A program made the position numbers and the translations under genes. From NCBI GenBank assembly GCA_964526735.1, contig CAZGLO010000015.1, positions 1-59,301 on the forward strand: DNA of 59,301 nt, given 5' to 3'. The notes beneath the pieces were generated by a model. It was not told the DNA's origin. It made no database searches and was given only the letters and a program-made list of their open reading frames with translations. This DNA comes from JAAUSY01 sp964526735. Its GTDB lineage: Bacteria > Chloroflexota > Chloroflexia > Chloroflexales > Chloroflexaceae. Positions 18,980 to 27,271 of this stretch are shown here, piece by piece. Within the stretch, counting starts at the first letter, position 1, and each line of letters begins with the position of its first letter.

Positions 18980-20512
18980 TTAGGTAACTTGCCCGCCCTC
19001 TTTGAAGAGGTCGCTGATACGATCCATCTCGCTGGGCGTGACATGGGTAAAATTGCCCGACAAGATGCCCGAAATCCCTCGGAACGGCTTGCCAATGTGC
19101 ATCCCTTGGCCATCAATGAGGAACTCGCGAATATCTTTGTCGTGCATCGACCCCCGCATCTTGAGCACCGTGATGCCGCGGCGCATCTCGCCATACAGCT
19201 CCACATAGCGCAACAGAATGATCGAGTCGGTGATCGTCGAAATATGTGCTTCGGTGATAGACGTGCCACCCAAGAGCGTTGGCGTGGTGGAGGTATACAG
19301 CCCAGCCGTCTCCTTATGCTTGATAAACGAGGTCAAGCCAATCACAAACTCGCGGAAGCCGCGGACAGTGGAAACCCGTTCAAGCGCCGAAAGGCTGTCG
19401 ATGGCCACGCGGTTGGGCTGAAACTCTTCGATGGCGCGCTTCATCTCGATGAGCTGGTCTTCAAGCCCTGCCGCCTCCGGGTAACTACACATCACGCGCA
19501 ATTTGCCATCTTGCTCCATCTGGTCGAAGTCAACGCCCCACCCGGTGGCGTTCCGCACCAATTGGTCGCGGCTCTCCTCAAACGCAAAGAGCAAACAGCG
19601 TTCGCCAAGGTAGGCCCCAGATGCCATAAAGGAGGTGGCCATCAAGGTCTTGCCCGTCCCCGTCGCCCCCGACACGAGTAGGACAGAGTCGCGGAAGAAC
19701 CCTCCCCCACACATCTTGTCAAGTTCGGCGTTGCCAGAGGTGATACGGACATCGGATGAGCGCTGCTCAAGGCCTATCGCCGAGAGCGGGATAACCACAA
19801 CCCCTTCGCCTGGGATGATGGTAAAGGGAAATTCACCTTTTTGATGCTGCACACCACGGAACTTCAAGATCTCAATGGTGCGACGGCGCTTTTCTTCCTC
19901 CAACACATTGCGCAGAATAACGACATTATCGGCAACAAACTCTTCAACCCCATAACGCGCAATTTCGCCATATTCCTGCGTTCGCTCGGCAGTCATCACC
20001 GCCGTGACGCCCATGCGGCGCAGGGCAGAGGCAATGCGAAAGAGTTCATTGCGGACAGTGGCGCTGTCTGGCAACTGGCTAAAAATAGCCCCCAACGAGT
20101 CCATCGAGACGCGGCGGGCATTGACCTGCTGCACGGCGTTTTCGATACGGGCAAGCAGCGCGCCCAAGTCAAAATCTCCGGTGAAAATAGAATCCATCTC
20201 TGGTTGGTGCGAGGCATCGACAAACGCCCATTTGCTCTCCTCTTCCCAACTGGGGATGTCCCAATTGAAGCCGTGCATATTGCGGCGGATGGCGTCGGGA
20301 GTCTCTTCAAAGGTCACAAAGACGCCATGTTCACCAGATTTTTTGATGCCCTCTGCCAAAAATTGCGCCGCGAAGACGGTCTTGGCGCTTCCGGCGGTTC
20401 CTGAAATAAGGGTGGTGCGGTATTTGGGTAGCCCGCCACTACTTATATGATCAAACCCTTGGATACCAGTTCCTAGCTTTTCGATAGGAAACTGTTTGTC
20501 CTTCTTGGTCAT
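18980..20512 (-). CDS. kaiC: KaiC-type circadian clock ATPase/autokinase
   Basis: 510 residues with two RecA-like domains (CI and CII), like cyanobacterial KaiC (519). Walker A motifs are SGTAGSAKT in CI and GATGTGKT in CII. The catalytic glutamate pairs are present: FVTFEETPD in CI and FAFEESRDQ in CII. The CII phosphorylation segment SITEAHISTITDS matches the cyanobacterial one, with Thr420, Ser425 and Thr426 at the positions of Thr426, Ser431 and Thr432. The C-terminal segment (VLKMRGSMHDK to the last residues) retains the A-loop and a KaiA-binding-length tail. The start codon overlaps the kaiB stop as TAATG, so translation is coupled. It is a much closer match to true KaiC than to RadA or GvpD-like relatives. 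Confidence 0.95.
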   Translation of the reverse strand: MTKKDKQFPIEKLGTGIQGFDHISSGGLPKYRTTLISGTAGSAKTVFAAQFLAEGIKKSGEHGVFVTFEETPDAIRRNMHGFNWDIPSWEEESKWAFVDASHQPEMDSIFTGDFDLGALLARIENAVQQVNARRVSMDSLGAIFSQLPDSATVRNELFRIASALRRMGVTAVMTAERTQEYGEIARYGVEEFVADNVVILRNVLEEEKRRRTIEILKFRGVQHQKGEFPFTIIPGEGVVVIPLSAIGLEQRSSDVRITSGNAELDKMCGGGFFRDSVLLVSGATGTGKTLMATSFMASGAYLGERCLLFAFEESRDQLVRNATGWGVDFDQMEQDGKLRVMCSYPEAAGLEDQLIEMKRAIEEFQPNRVAIDSLSALERVSTVRGFREFVIGLTSFIKHKETAGLYTSTTPTLLGGTSITEAHISTITDSIILLRYVELYGEMRRGITVLKMRGSMHDKDIREFLIDGQGMHIGKPFRGISGILSGNFTHVTPSEMDRISDLFKEGGQVT

Positions 20513-20811
20513 TATTCTTCTCCTCGGTGTTCATGAGAATAATGCAAATTGAGCCCCAATAATACTCTGGCAGTATCTGTCAAATCACCAATAATCCGCC
20601 GACGCGGCGGAGGCATTTCACGAACGAGTGTCGGGGTCACCATAATCTTTTCCTCTTCAGCTAGCTGAGGATGTTCCAAGACATTAATAATGACGAGGTC
20701 ATATCTCCCGCGCAGCTCCTGCTCACAAATCTGGCGGAGATTTGCGATGGCCCGCTCTGCTCTGGGAGTATCCCCGGTGACATAGAGTTTGAGCAGAAAT
20801 TTATCATCCAT
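20512..20811 (-). CDS. kaiB: Circadian clock protein KaiB
   Basis: 99 residues, the normal KaiB length. Features shared with cyanobacterial KaiB are the N-terminal LKLYVTGDTP, central HPQLAEEEKI, TPTLVREMPPPRRRIIGDL and the tail LLGLNLHY. The fold-switch region includes the Gly and Asp of IIGDL. KaiB binds the CI ring of phosphorylated KaiC and sequesters KaiA in the oscillator. Its start follows AGAAGGGCT closely (short spacer of about three bases), and its TAA stop overlaps the kaiC ATG. It lies 118 bases after the KaiA-like gene. Confidence 0.95.
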   Translation of the reverse strand: MDDKFLLKLYVTGDTPRAERAIANLRQICEQELRGRYDLVIINVLEHPQLAEEEKIMVTPTLVREMPPPRRRIIGDLTDTARVLLGLNLHYSHEHRGEE

Positions 20812-20929
20812 AGCCCTTCTTTTGACTCCTATTCTGTTGACCGAGACGTGTTTTGCTTTTGGCCCACTGCCGCCACGCCATCGTGATTATCACGGGAGAA
20901 TACCCGTTCTTCTCTCCTCTCGACTGCTC

Positions 20930-22570
20930 TCACGACTTGCCTTCTTGGTTGTCCTGAAGGAGAGACTTGCTCATGCCCAGCGAGAAATTGCGGTAATATG
21001 AGACAAGATAGCCCATCAGTTCGAGCACGAGAAGGCGTCCTTCTTCGACATAGGCCCGCGCCTTCAAGGGGTTGACCAGGCTACTTTTTTCTTGAAGCAC
21101 CACACTGTGCAGCTTGACCACGTCGCGCGGGCTTGCGCGCAAGAAGCCGAGCTGCTCTGCCATAGAGCGCAATCGGTCGGAGAGGTCGTGCTCCACCCGA
21201 AACGCGCGTTGCTCCATGGCGAGGTCGACGAGGTGGCCATATTGCCCCGTCAGCTTGTCGAAGAGGTGGGGGGCATTTTCGTGCAATGGGGGCGCGCCAA
21301 ACAACCCAGAGGTCACAGTTGATGAGGTTTTTGTTGAGAGTTGGAGCAATGCTTGTATCTCGCGCTCTTGCTCTTTGATACGGTCTGCATTGCTGGCGGC
21401 TTCGGCTTCGGCACGGGCAGCACGTTTGCGTTCGGTCACGTTGTTGTGCGCCACCACCGCCCGTCGTTGTTTACTCCCCACCATCAACATCACGTGCATA
21501 TGAAACCACTGGTGTTCTCCGCTCGAGGTGTGGTAGGGATAATCTATGTCAAACGAACTCCTCTCTCCTCGCAACACAGACATAATCCCTTTGAGGACGT
21601 GCGAGGTCTTTCCAAATGCTTTGCGACACGCTTCAAAGTAGTTGGTGCCGACTACCGCATGCTCAAATGTGGGGGTACCGCTTTCGCGGACGAATTTTTT
21701 CCAAGAATTATTGACGGCAACAATCGTTCCTTCTTGGTCTATCACCACGATATGGGCGTCTATGGAGTTGAGGATCGAGCGGTTGAAATATTCCGCCTCG
21801 CGCAGCGCCTCTTCCGTCATCTTGTGCTCAGTGATATCCCGAAGCGACATCAGGTAGGCTTGTTCGCCTTCCCACTCCACCTCGACCACACGCATCTCGG
21901 CGATACGCGTGTAGCCTTCGCCGCGTTTGAACGTGTCGATCTCGGCCGTCTCTCCTGCAACGATAGGAAAGCCAAACAGCTCGCCCAACAGCTCTTCTGC
22001 CGACTGGCCAAATAGCTCTTCGGCGGCGGGGTTGACAAACCGCACGATCCCGTTGGCGTCAACCACAATGATACCGTCGGCATTGCGGTTGATAAGGTCT
22101 TGAAAGCGAGCGTCTTTGTTGCGCGACCGCTGCTGCGAGAGGTGGAGTTGTGCCCGCAACCGCTGCTGCTCGATGGCACAGATCAGCGCTTGGGCAAGAG
22201 AATCGTGCGTCAGTCGCTGCTTGACTAGACAACACTCCGAACCGAGGTCGACGATCTGGTCGGCGACGTGGCTACATTCGTAGGGCAATAGCACCACAAT
22301 CGGAACATTGGGGGTCTGTTCCTGGATCGTGTGGATGACTGGGATGGCCTGTTCGCTTGGCAGCGAGAGGTCAAGAAGGATCACACTTCCCCCTTCTTGC
22401 GGAGGAGGCCGAAGCAACAGCTCGCTGTTTTGCGGACGTTCTGAAACTTCTATCGGTTCTACCTCAAACTGGTAGGGATAGCGTTCTATCTCGGTAAGCA
22501 AGTGGACGAGATAAGAATGTTCCGACCATTGGTCGTGTATGAGAAAGACTTTGATTATTTCATTCCTCAT
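20930..22570 (-). CDS. Receiver-PAS-PAS protein with KaiA-like C-terminal domain
   Basis: 546 residues, cytoplasmic. Residues about 1-125 form a receiver: phospho-acceptor Asp67 (ILLDLSLP) and the conserved Lys in CLVKQRL, but the N-terminal acidic pair is reduced (LIHDQW). Two PAS domains follow (about 155-270 and 275-395), then a short coiled coil (about 395-420). The last 110 residues are helical and align with the KaiA C-terminal domain: VVKLH with His488 against VVEIH, a gap of 23 versus 24 residues to EEGRL (Arg512) against LDYRL, then exactly 12 residues to YYRN against MYRR. KaiA itself is a pseudo-receiver plus this four-helix domain, which binds the KaiC tail. It is directly upstream of kaiB and kaiC. 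The identification rests on my own alignment; the domain could instead be a related four-helix family. Confidence 0.75.
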   Translation of the reverse strand: MRNEIIKVFLIHDQWSEHSYLVHLLTEIERYPYQFEVEPIEVSERPQNSELLLRPPPQEGGSVILLDLSLPSEQAIPVIHTIQEQTPNVPIVVLLPYECSHVADQIVDLGSECCLVKQRLTHDSLAQALICAIEQQRLRAQLHLSQQRSRNKDARFQDLINRNADGIIVVDANGIVRFVNPAAEELFGQSAEELLGELFGFPIVAGETAEIDTFKRGEGYTRIAEMRVVEVEWEGEQAYLMSLRDITEHKMTEEALREAEYFNRSILNSIDAHIVVIDQEGTIVAVNNSWKKFVRESGTPTFEHAVVGTNYFEACRKAFGKTSHVLKGIMSVLRGERSSFDIDYPYHTSSGEHQWFHMHVMLMVGSKQRRAVVAHNNVTERKRAARAEAEAASNADRIKEQEREIQALLQLSTKTSSTVTSGLFGAPPLHENAPHLFDKLTGQYGHLVDLAMEQRAFRVEHDLSDRLRSMAEQLGFLRASPRDVVKLHSVVLQEKSSLVNPLKARAYVEEGRLLVLELMGYLVSYYRNFSLGMSKSLLQDNQEGKS

Positions 22571-22729
22571 GGATTTCTTTTGTATATACGCTCAGTTTAT
22601 ATCTTGCGATCTTGCGGTGAGGATACGCGGTGGATTGTCCAATTTCGTGAGAGTAGTCACATCTTATCATATCTTCCCCTATTTATCCATCAAATAATTG
22701 ATCTTCTTTCCCATATCTAGCCCCATACG

Positions 22730-23716
22730 CTATGTTCCAACCTGGTATCTCAACTTACCATAACGAACCTTCACCCACCACACAATTGCCCCACTCCCAA
22801 GAACGAGTGCAAGGATGCCTATTATCCCCGCCTCCGGCCCAAACGCGCCCCCTGTCCACAGGGCAGGCCCGCCCTGCTCAATGCGGAAGATGGTGGTGGT
22901 TCTTGAGAGCGATGCCCCGCTTACAGGGAAGCCATAGACGTTGCCTTGAAAGAGGTTCCAGGTGATGTGGATGCCGATGGGGATGGCAAGCTCGTTGGTG
23001 AGCACAAACCCAAGCCCAAGAAAGATGCCTGCCAGCGCAATGTTGAACGTACTCACCATCGTCGCGTTGGGGTTGAATATATGTGCAATCCCAAACAGCG
23101 CCGAAGAAATAACCCATGCGGCTATCACTGCCTGCGTGGGCGAGATATTCCCTATCTGGAACCCTTCCGCCATGTTGCGCAACAGATAGCCGCGCGAAAT
23201 CATCTCTTCGTATATCCCCACACTCACGAAACTCGCCACCGCAAACAAAAAGGCAACCGAGAGGAAATCGGATGACGGGGTGGCAAAAGACCCCCAGTTG
23301 AAGAGCTGATCGAGGGTAGCGTTGCCATAGACGCGGTAGGAATAGGTATCGATAATGGTGATCCACCCAAGCAGCAGCTCAACCCCAAAGACGATACTCA
23401 TCAAGAGCGCGCCAAGCACAAGCCCAAACCCAAGATCGATCAGCCACGAGCGGTCGATATGCAACCCGAAGTCGCCCAACGTCCGGCGGTCGAGGATACG
23501 GCCAGCTATCCAGAGCGCCCCGACAGTCGCCAGCAAGGGCACAAACTGAAACAAGATTGGCCCTCCCAGCGAGAGGATGAGGATGCTCGGGGCGGTGAGG
23601 ATTGTCAGGAGGAAGAAGAACAGGATAATGCGCCAAAATGCGCGAAATCGGTGCTCTTCCCCATTCCAGAAGACCCCGAGCACTGCACTGGTAACTGGAT
23701 TGTTACGAATATCCAC
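22730..23716 (-). CDS. CPBP-family intramembrane metalloprotease (Abi/Rce1-like)
   Basis: 328 residues from a GTG start at 23716, with GGGAGC six bases upstream. The longer in-frame extension only re-reads the repeat in the neighbouring glycosyltransferase and is rejected. At least seven hydrophobic segments are visible. The CPBP motifs are complete: motif 1 EEMISRGYL (EExxxR), motif 2 FGIAHIFN (FxxxH) and motif 3 HITWNLFQG (HxxxN). These glutamyl-type intramembrane proteases process prenylated or other membrane proteins; substrates are usually unknown. It overlaps the end of the glycosyltransferase by 14 bases, so the two are translationally linked. Confidence 0.9.
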   Translation of the reverse strand: MDIRNNPVTSAVLGVFWNGEEHRFRAFWRIILFFFLLTILTAPSILILSLGGPILFQFVPLLATVGALWIAGRILDRRTLGDFGLHIDRSWLIDLGFGLVLGALLMSIVFGVELLLGWITIIDTYSYRVYGNATLDQLFNWGSFATPSSDFLSVAFLFAVASFVSVGIYEEMISRGYLLRNMAEGFQIGNISPTQAVIAAWVISSALFGIAHIFNPNATMVSTFNIALAGIFLGLGFVLTNELAIPIGIHITWNLFQGNVYGFPVSGASLSRTTTIFRIEQGGPALWTGGAFGPEAGIIGILALVLGSGAIVWWVKVRYGKLRYQVGT

Positions 23717-25220
23717 TAGTAAGCTCCCATAATTGTTCAGCGATTGTCTGCAGGACGGTCGTATCGTGTTCGGTAATACCGCTCTCAACCAAGAGCGTCG
23801 CGAGGTCAGCAAGGTTGGTGTGCGGGTGGAGCGGGGGAAGGTGTGTGAACGAAGATGGTTCTGCCATTTGGCTTGATTGGGCCGGTTGAGCCGGTTGAGC
23901 CGGTTGAGCCGGTTGAGCCGGTTGAGCCGGTTGAGCCGGTTGTTGAACCTCTCCCGGCTCCCACAGCGGGGCGGGGTGGAATGGCTCTGACACGCCTTCT
24001 GCCCACGCATAGCGTTGAGCCAGAACATGCATATAGCCCCGTGCCGCCTCGTCAAGGCGGTGGTGGGTGGCGACATAGTTGCGTGCTTCTCTGCCAAGAG
24101 CACGAGCGATATCAGGGCGTTGGGCGAAAAGGCGGCAGTAGGCAGTAATCAGATCGCGTTCAGTCTCATCGTTATCCACATGCGCCACGACGTGCGGAGG
24201 TAGCTCTGCAAATGACCCCGTCGCCGTGACAAGCGTTGGCCGTCCTGCCCCCAACAGCCGCAAGAGGCTCGCACTTGTTTCGCCGGCGGTGGGGTGGCGG
24301 AGGTTGAGACAGACATCTGCCGCGGCGACATAGGCCGCAAAGGTCTCTGCAGTCACGTAGCCGGTTGAGGAGACGTGTGATTCGAGGCCCATCCGCTGTA
24401 TCAGCCCGTGGAGGTCGTAATTAGGCGATACGCTCCCCACCAGGACGTAGTGGATATGCGGGATGTCAGGGATCAATGCCCGAAGTGCCCGAAACACCTG
24501 CTCAAGCCGCTTATACGCATTGATATGCCCAAAACTCGCCAGGATATAGCCATCGGCAGGCAACCCGAGCCGCCGCCGTGCTGCATCTCTTTCCTGCTGT
24601 GGCGGGAGCGGGATACCCATCGGGACAACGGCGGTCGGCAGATCGGGGCGCAGGGCTTGCACCCGGCTCTGGACATAGCGGCTGTGGGCAATGAGGCCAT
24701 CTGCCGCCGCGACAACCGGCTCGCAGCAGGGAAAATCAAAGGCGGCTTCGGTGAACCGCCCGCGGATCATCAATTGGGCAATGTGGCTCCCTGCTTCTCC
24801 ATAGTGGTCTGCCATCATCCGCACATAGTGCTGCACATCGTGCTCAATGTGGGCGGCGTATGACAGCATAAAGTGGTGGAGCACAAAGTCGTGCATCACC
24901 ACAATGCCGGGGATACGCTGTGCCACCCGCCAAATCCCCATATGCGACGGGCTATTGCCAATGTGGTAGAGCAGAGCATCGTATGGGGCGCGGCGATGAT
25001 CGCGCTCAAGCCGCCGCAATGGCACGACATGGAGGTGGCGAGAGAGATGTGCGTTTGTGGGCGTCAGTCCATCGTCAACATAGAGAGTCACATCAGCATA
25101 TTGCCCAAGATACGGCAGTAATTCTTCACTGTAATCGGAAATACCCGACGGGGCGGGGTTGACCGGAGAACAATAGGCGATGCGACGTGGCTGGTTTGGT
25201 TTCATGGCCATGGCGAACAT
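23703..25220 (-). CDS. Glycosyltransferase family 4-type (GT-B fold)
   Basis: 505 residues. The N-terminal acceptor domain begins AYCSPVNPAPSGISDYSEELL. The C-terminal GT-B half has the donor-site pattern ASFGHINAYKRLEQVFRAL, VLVGSVSP, DVCLNLRHPTAGETSASLLRLLGAGRPTLV (E-x7-E-like) and FAELPPHVVAHVDNDE. GT4 enzymes transfer sugars from nucleotide donors to lipids, polysaccharides or proteins. Residues about 425-450 are a tandem PAQ repeat from a 9-bp DNA repeat, joining the enzyme to a short tail. Several ATG codons crowd the start (25220, 25211, 25205) and none has a clear ribosome site, so the first few residues are uncertain. Confidence 0.88.
   Translation of the reverse strand: MFAMAMKPNQPRRIAYCSPVNPAPSGISDYSEELLPYLGQYADVTLYVDDGLTPTNAHLSRHLHVVPLRRLERDHRRAPYDALLYHIGNSPSHMGIWRVAQRIPGIVVMHDFVLHHFMLSYAAHIEHDVQHYVRMMADHYGEAGSHIAQLMIRGRFTEAAFDFPCCEPVVAAADGLIAHSRYVQSRVQALRPDLPTAVVPMGIPLPPQQERDAARRRLGLPADGYILASFGHINAYKRLEQVFRALRALIPDIPHIHYVLVGSVSPNYDLHGLIQRMGLESHVSSTGYVTAETFAAYVAAADVCLNLRHPTAGETSASLLRLLGAGRPTLVTATGSFAELPPHVVAHVDNDETERDLITAYCRLFAQRPDIARALGREARNYVATHHRLDEAARGYMHVLAQRYAWAEGVSEPFHPAPLWEPGEVQQPAQPAQPAQPAQPAQPAQPAQSSQMAEPSSFTHLPPLHPHTNLADLATLLVESGITEHDTTVLQTIAEQLWELTSGYS
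23880..23942. repeat. 9-bp tandem repeat (CCGGTTGAG), about 7 copies
   Basis: Seven near-perfect copies of a 9-base unit inside the glycosyltransferase gene, encoding (PAQ)n on the minus strand. The reading frame is preserved because the unit is a multiple of three. Confidence 0.95.
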
Positions 25221-25253
25221 ACAGATGCTGATCGAAAAGAGTATGCATTTCCC

Positions 25254-25280
25254 ATTATACTACCGAAGCAAAGCGCGCAA
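25254..25280 (-). promoter_or_regulatory. Promoter of the glycosyltransferase/CPBP genes
   Basis: Minus strand: TATAAT at 25254-25259, with TTGCGC at 25275-25280 and a 15-base spacer (short). The predicted start near 25247 gives a leader of about 27 bases. Confidence 0.45.
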
Positions 25281-25372
25281 TGAGGAAAATGAAGAGATTT
25301 CGGCCAATTTTTGCCATAAAACGTGCTGATATGTAGAGATTTTCCACCACCCCGGATGGCCTGCGCGCCTTG

Positions 25373-25381
25373 TGCTATAAT
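25373..25381 (+). promoter_or_regulatory. Extended -10 promoter of the panE-plsY-purL-purC operon
   Basis: TGCTATAAT is a perfect extended -10 element with no recognisable -35 box. The predicted start near 25388 leaves a leader of about 35 bases before the GTG start of panE. Confidence 0.55.
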
Positions 25382-25422
25382 GTCACCATACAAAGCAAAG
25401 GTAGAAGTGGAGGCATTATTAG

Positions 25423-26478
25423 GTGGCTGTTGTCATCGTTGGTGGAGGAGCGATTGGGCTTCTCGTCGCCGCTCAACTAACCCATACGTCGCAGCAGGTC
25501 GCAGTCTTGGCGCGTCCAAGCACGGTCGATGCGCTGACGACAGACAACCTTCGTATCACCCAAGCTGGCCAACCCCGTGTCATCGATACGGTGACCGTCG
25601 CGACCGAACCCCGTCATCTCCCCCCCGACTATCACCACCCTGAGCTTGCGATCCTCTGTGTAAAGGGGTTTGACACGGCGGGGGCAGTTCAGACGCTCTC
25701 AGACCTCTCCCCCGCCCACGTCCTGACGCTCCAAAATGGCCTTGGCAACGAGGAAACGCTTGCCGCGGCGTTTGGGGAAGAGCGCGTGCTATCGGGGATT
25801 ATCACGAGTTCGGTGGCGTTGGAAGGGCCAGCGGAGATTACCGTGACCAAGACCGGCGGCATTGGGCTGGCTCCGATGGTGGCGGGGAAAACAGGGAAAG
25901 ATGATGAGGTGGCGCGTTGGAGAGCGGTGTTTGAGACGGCAGGGTTTACCTTGCGGTGCTACGAAGACTACCGCGCAATGAAGTGGTCAAAAGCCTTGCT
26001 CAATATTCTCGGCAACGCGACCTCTGCCATCCTCGATATGTCGGTGGAGGAGGTCTATGCCGACCCGCAGCTGGTCGCATTGGAGCGGCGGGCCTTCTTG
26101 GAGGGCGTGGGCGTGATGGAAAAACTCAATATCCGCCCCCTCAACCTGCCAAGCTACCCAGCCGCGCTGCTGACCACCGCCATGCGCTATTTGCCATTCC
26201 CCCTGCTCCACCTCATTCTCCGCCGCGCCATCGCCGGAGGACGGGGCGGGAAAGCACCTTCACTTCAGCGAGATCTGCGCCAAGGACAGACCCAGCTTGA
26301 GGGCGATTATCTCTATGGCGCGATGGCCCGGATGGCCGAGGAGGTGGGGGGGGCAGCGCCGGTGAATACCGCGCTCACAAAGACCCTCAACGATATCGCA
26401 TCTGGCCGTACACCGTGGGAAGAGTTTCGTCATCGTCCGCAACAACTGCTCAAGGCCGTGGAAGGGGTATCATGCTAG
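25423..26478 (+). CDS. panE: 2-dehydropantoate 2-reductase (ketopantoate reductase)
   Basis: 351 residues from a GTG start with GGAGG nine bases upstream. The N-terminal Rossmann motif is VIVGGGAIGLLVAAQL. LQNGLGNEE carries the conserved substrate-side Asn, and KWSKALLNILGNATSAI carries the catalytic Lys of the ApbA_C domain. The enzyme reduces ketopantoate to pantoate with NADPH in coenzyme A synthesis. The family also includes other 2-oxoacid reductases, so the substrate is inferred. It is the first gene of a plus-strand operon and its end overlaps plsY by seven bases. Confidence 0.85.
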   Translation: MAVVIVGGGAIGLLVAAQLTHTSQQVAVLARPSTVDALTTDNLRITQAGQPRVIDTVTVATEPRHLPPDYHHPELAILCVKGFDTAGAVQTLSDLSPAHVLTLQNGLGNEETLAAAFGEERVLSGIITSSVALEGPAEITVTKTGGIGLAPMVAGKTGKDDEVARWRAVFETAGFTLRCYEDYRAMKWSKALLNILGNATSAILDMSVEEVYADPQLVALERRAFLEGVGVMEKLNIRPLNLPSYPAALLTTAMRYLPFPLLHLILRRAIAGGRGGKAPSLQRDLRQGQTQLEGDYLYGAMARMAEEVGGAAPVNTALTKTLNDIASGRTPWEEFRHRPQQLLKAVEGVSC

Positions 26479-27209
26479 GAACGATTGTCTCTGTCATACG
26501 GAAAGTCAGCCTCACCCGCACGGCGACGAGTGGAGACAGCCTCCCGTCGCCATCACCGTCGTCCTCCTCACTCCCGCCGTCATCAGCGTCGTCAACCTCC
26601 ACTTTGGCGACGACACTGACGCTTGCTGGTGCATCCTACCTGATTGGCTCCATCCCATTCAGCTATGTGGTTGCCCGTGCGCGTGGCGTTGACCTGCGGA
26701 AGGTGGGCAGCGGCAATATCGGCAGCTCAAATGTCTGGCGCTCGTGTGGGTTTAAGCCGTTTTTGGCCGCGATGGGTGGCGACCTGCTCAAAGGCGCGGC
26801 AATGCCATTCGTCGCCATCCACGCCAAGAAGCTCCCCCCACCGGCGGTCGTGCTGATAGGGGCGGGGGCGATGGCAGGCCATACCTTCCCCATCTACCTC
26901 AAGTTTAAGGGCGGGAAGGCGGTCGCGACCACTGGCGGGCTGTTGCTTGCCATCTACCCGGAAGGGTTGCTTGCAGGCGCGGCGGTATGGGGATCGGTGT
27001 TGCGTGTCACCCGTATCTCTTCGGTCAGTTCACTGTCGGCGATGGCGACGGTGGTCTCTCTGGCGACGCTCCGGCTCTCGCAGAAGAAGCTCGATCCCTT
27101 CTATGCAGCGTTTATCTACGCGGCGGGAGGGGTAATCATCTACCTCCATCGGAGCAACATTCAGCGGTTGGTGCAGGGTCAGGAAAATCGGTTCCAGAAG
27201 CTTTTGTGA
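26472..27209 (+). CDS. plsY: Acyl-phosphate:glycerol-3-phosphate acyltransferase PlsY
   Basis: 245 residues from the ATG at 26472 (AAGGGG upstream, inside the panE stop region). The family motifs are all present: SYLIGSIPFSYVVARARGVDLRK begins the core near residue 55, then VGSGNIGSSNVWR, GAGAMAGHTFPIYLKFKGGKAVAT and later membrane helices. PlsY is a polytopic membrane enzyme that makes lysophosphatidate from acyl-phosphate, the first step of phospholipid synthesis. The protein has about 50 extra N-terminal residues rich in Ser, Pro and Thr, which most PlsY proteins (about 200 residues) lack; a shorter start inside this stretch cannot be ruled out. Confidence 0.92.
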   Translation: MLGTIVSVIRKVSLTRTATSGDSLPSPSPSSSSLPPSSASSTSTLATTLTLAGASYLIGSIPFSYVVARARGVDLRKVGSGNIGSSNVWRSCGFKPFLAAMGGDLLKGAAMPFVAIHAKKLPPPAVVLIGAGAMAGHTFPIYLKFKGGKAVATTGGLLLAIYPEGLLAGAAVWGSVLRVTRISSVSSLSAMATVVSLATLRLSQKKLDPFYAAFIYAAGGVIIYLHRSNIQRLVQGQENRFQKLL

Positions 27210-27235
27210 AGCGCGGGTGATTTGGGGAGGCCATA

Positions 27236-27271
27236 TTTCGTATGTTTCGCACGTTTCGCACGTTTCGTATA
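27236..27271. repeat. 9-bp tandem repeat (TTTCGCACG-like) at the purL start
   Basis: About four imperfect copies of a 9-base unit span the purL start codon and encode FRTFRTFR. The duplicated DNA makes the exact start slightly uncertain. Confidence 0.8.

Noticed and set aside
23880..23942. Short direct repeats suggesting a CRISPR array
   Set aside because: Units are 9 bases with no spacers; it is a coding tandem repeat. The same holds for the arrays at 40386 and 55341.
23717..24103. N-terminal extension of the CPBP protease with an NRL repeat
   Set aside because: It only re-reads the glycosyltransferase repeat in another frame; the GTG at 23716 has a ribosome site and starts the conserved protein.
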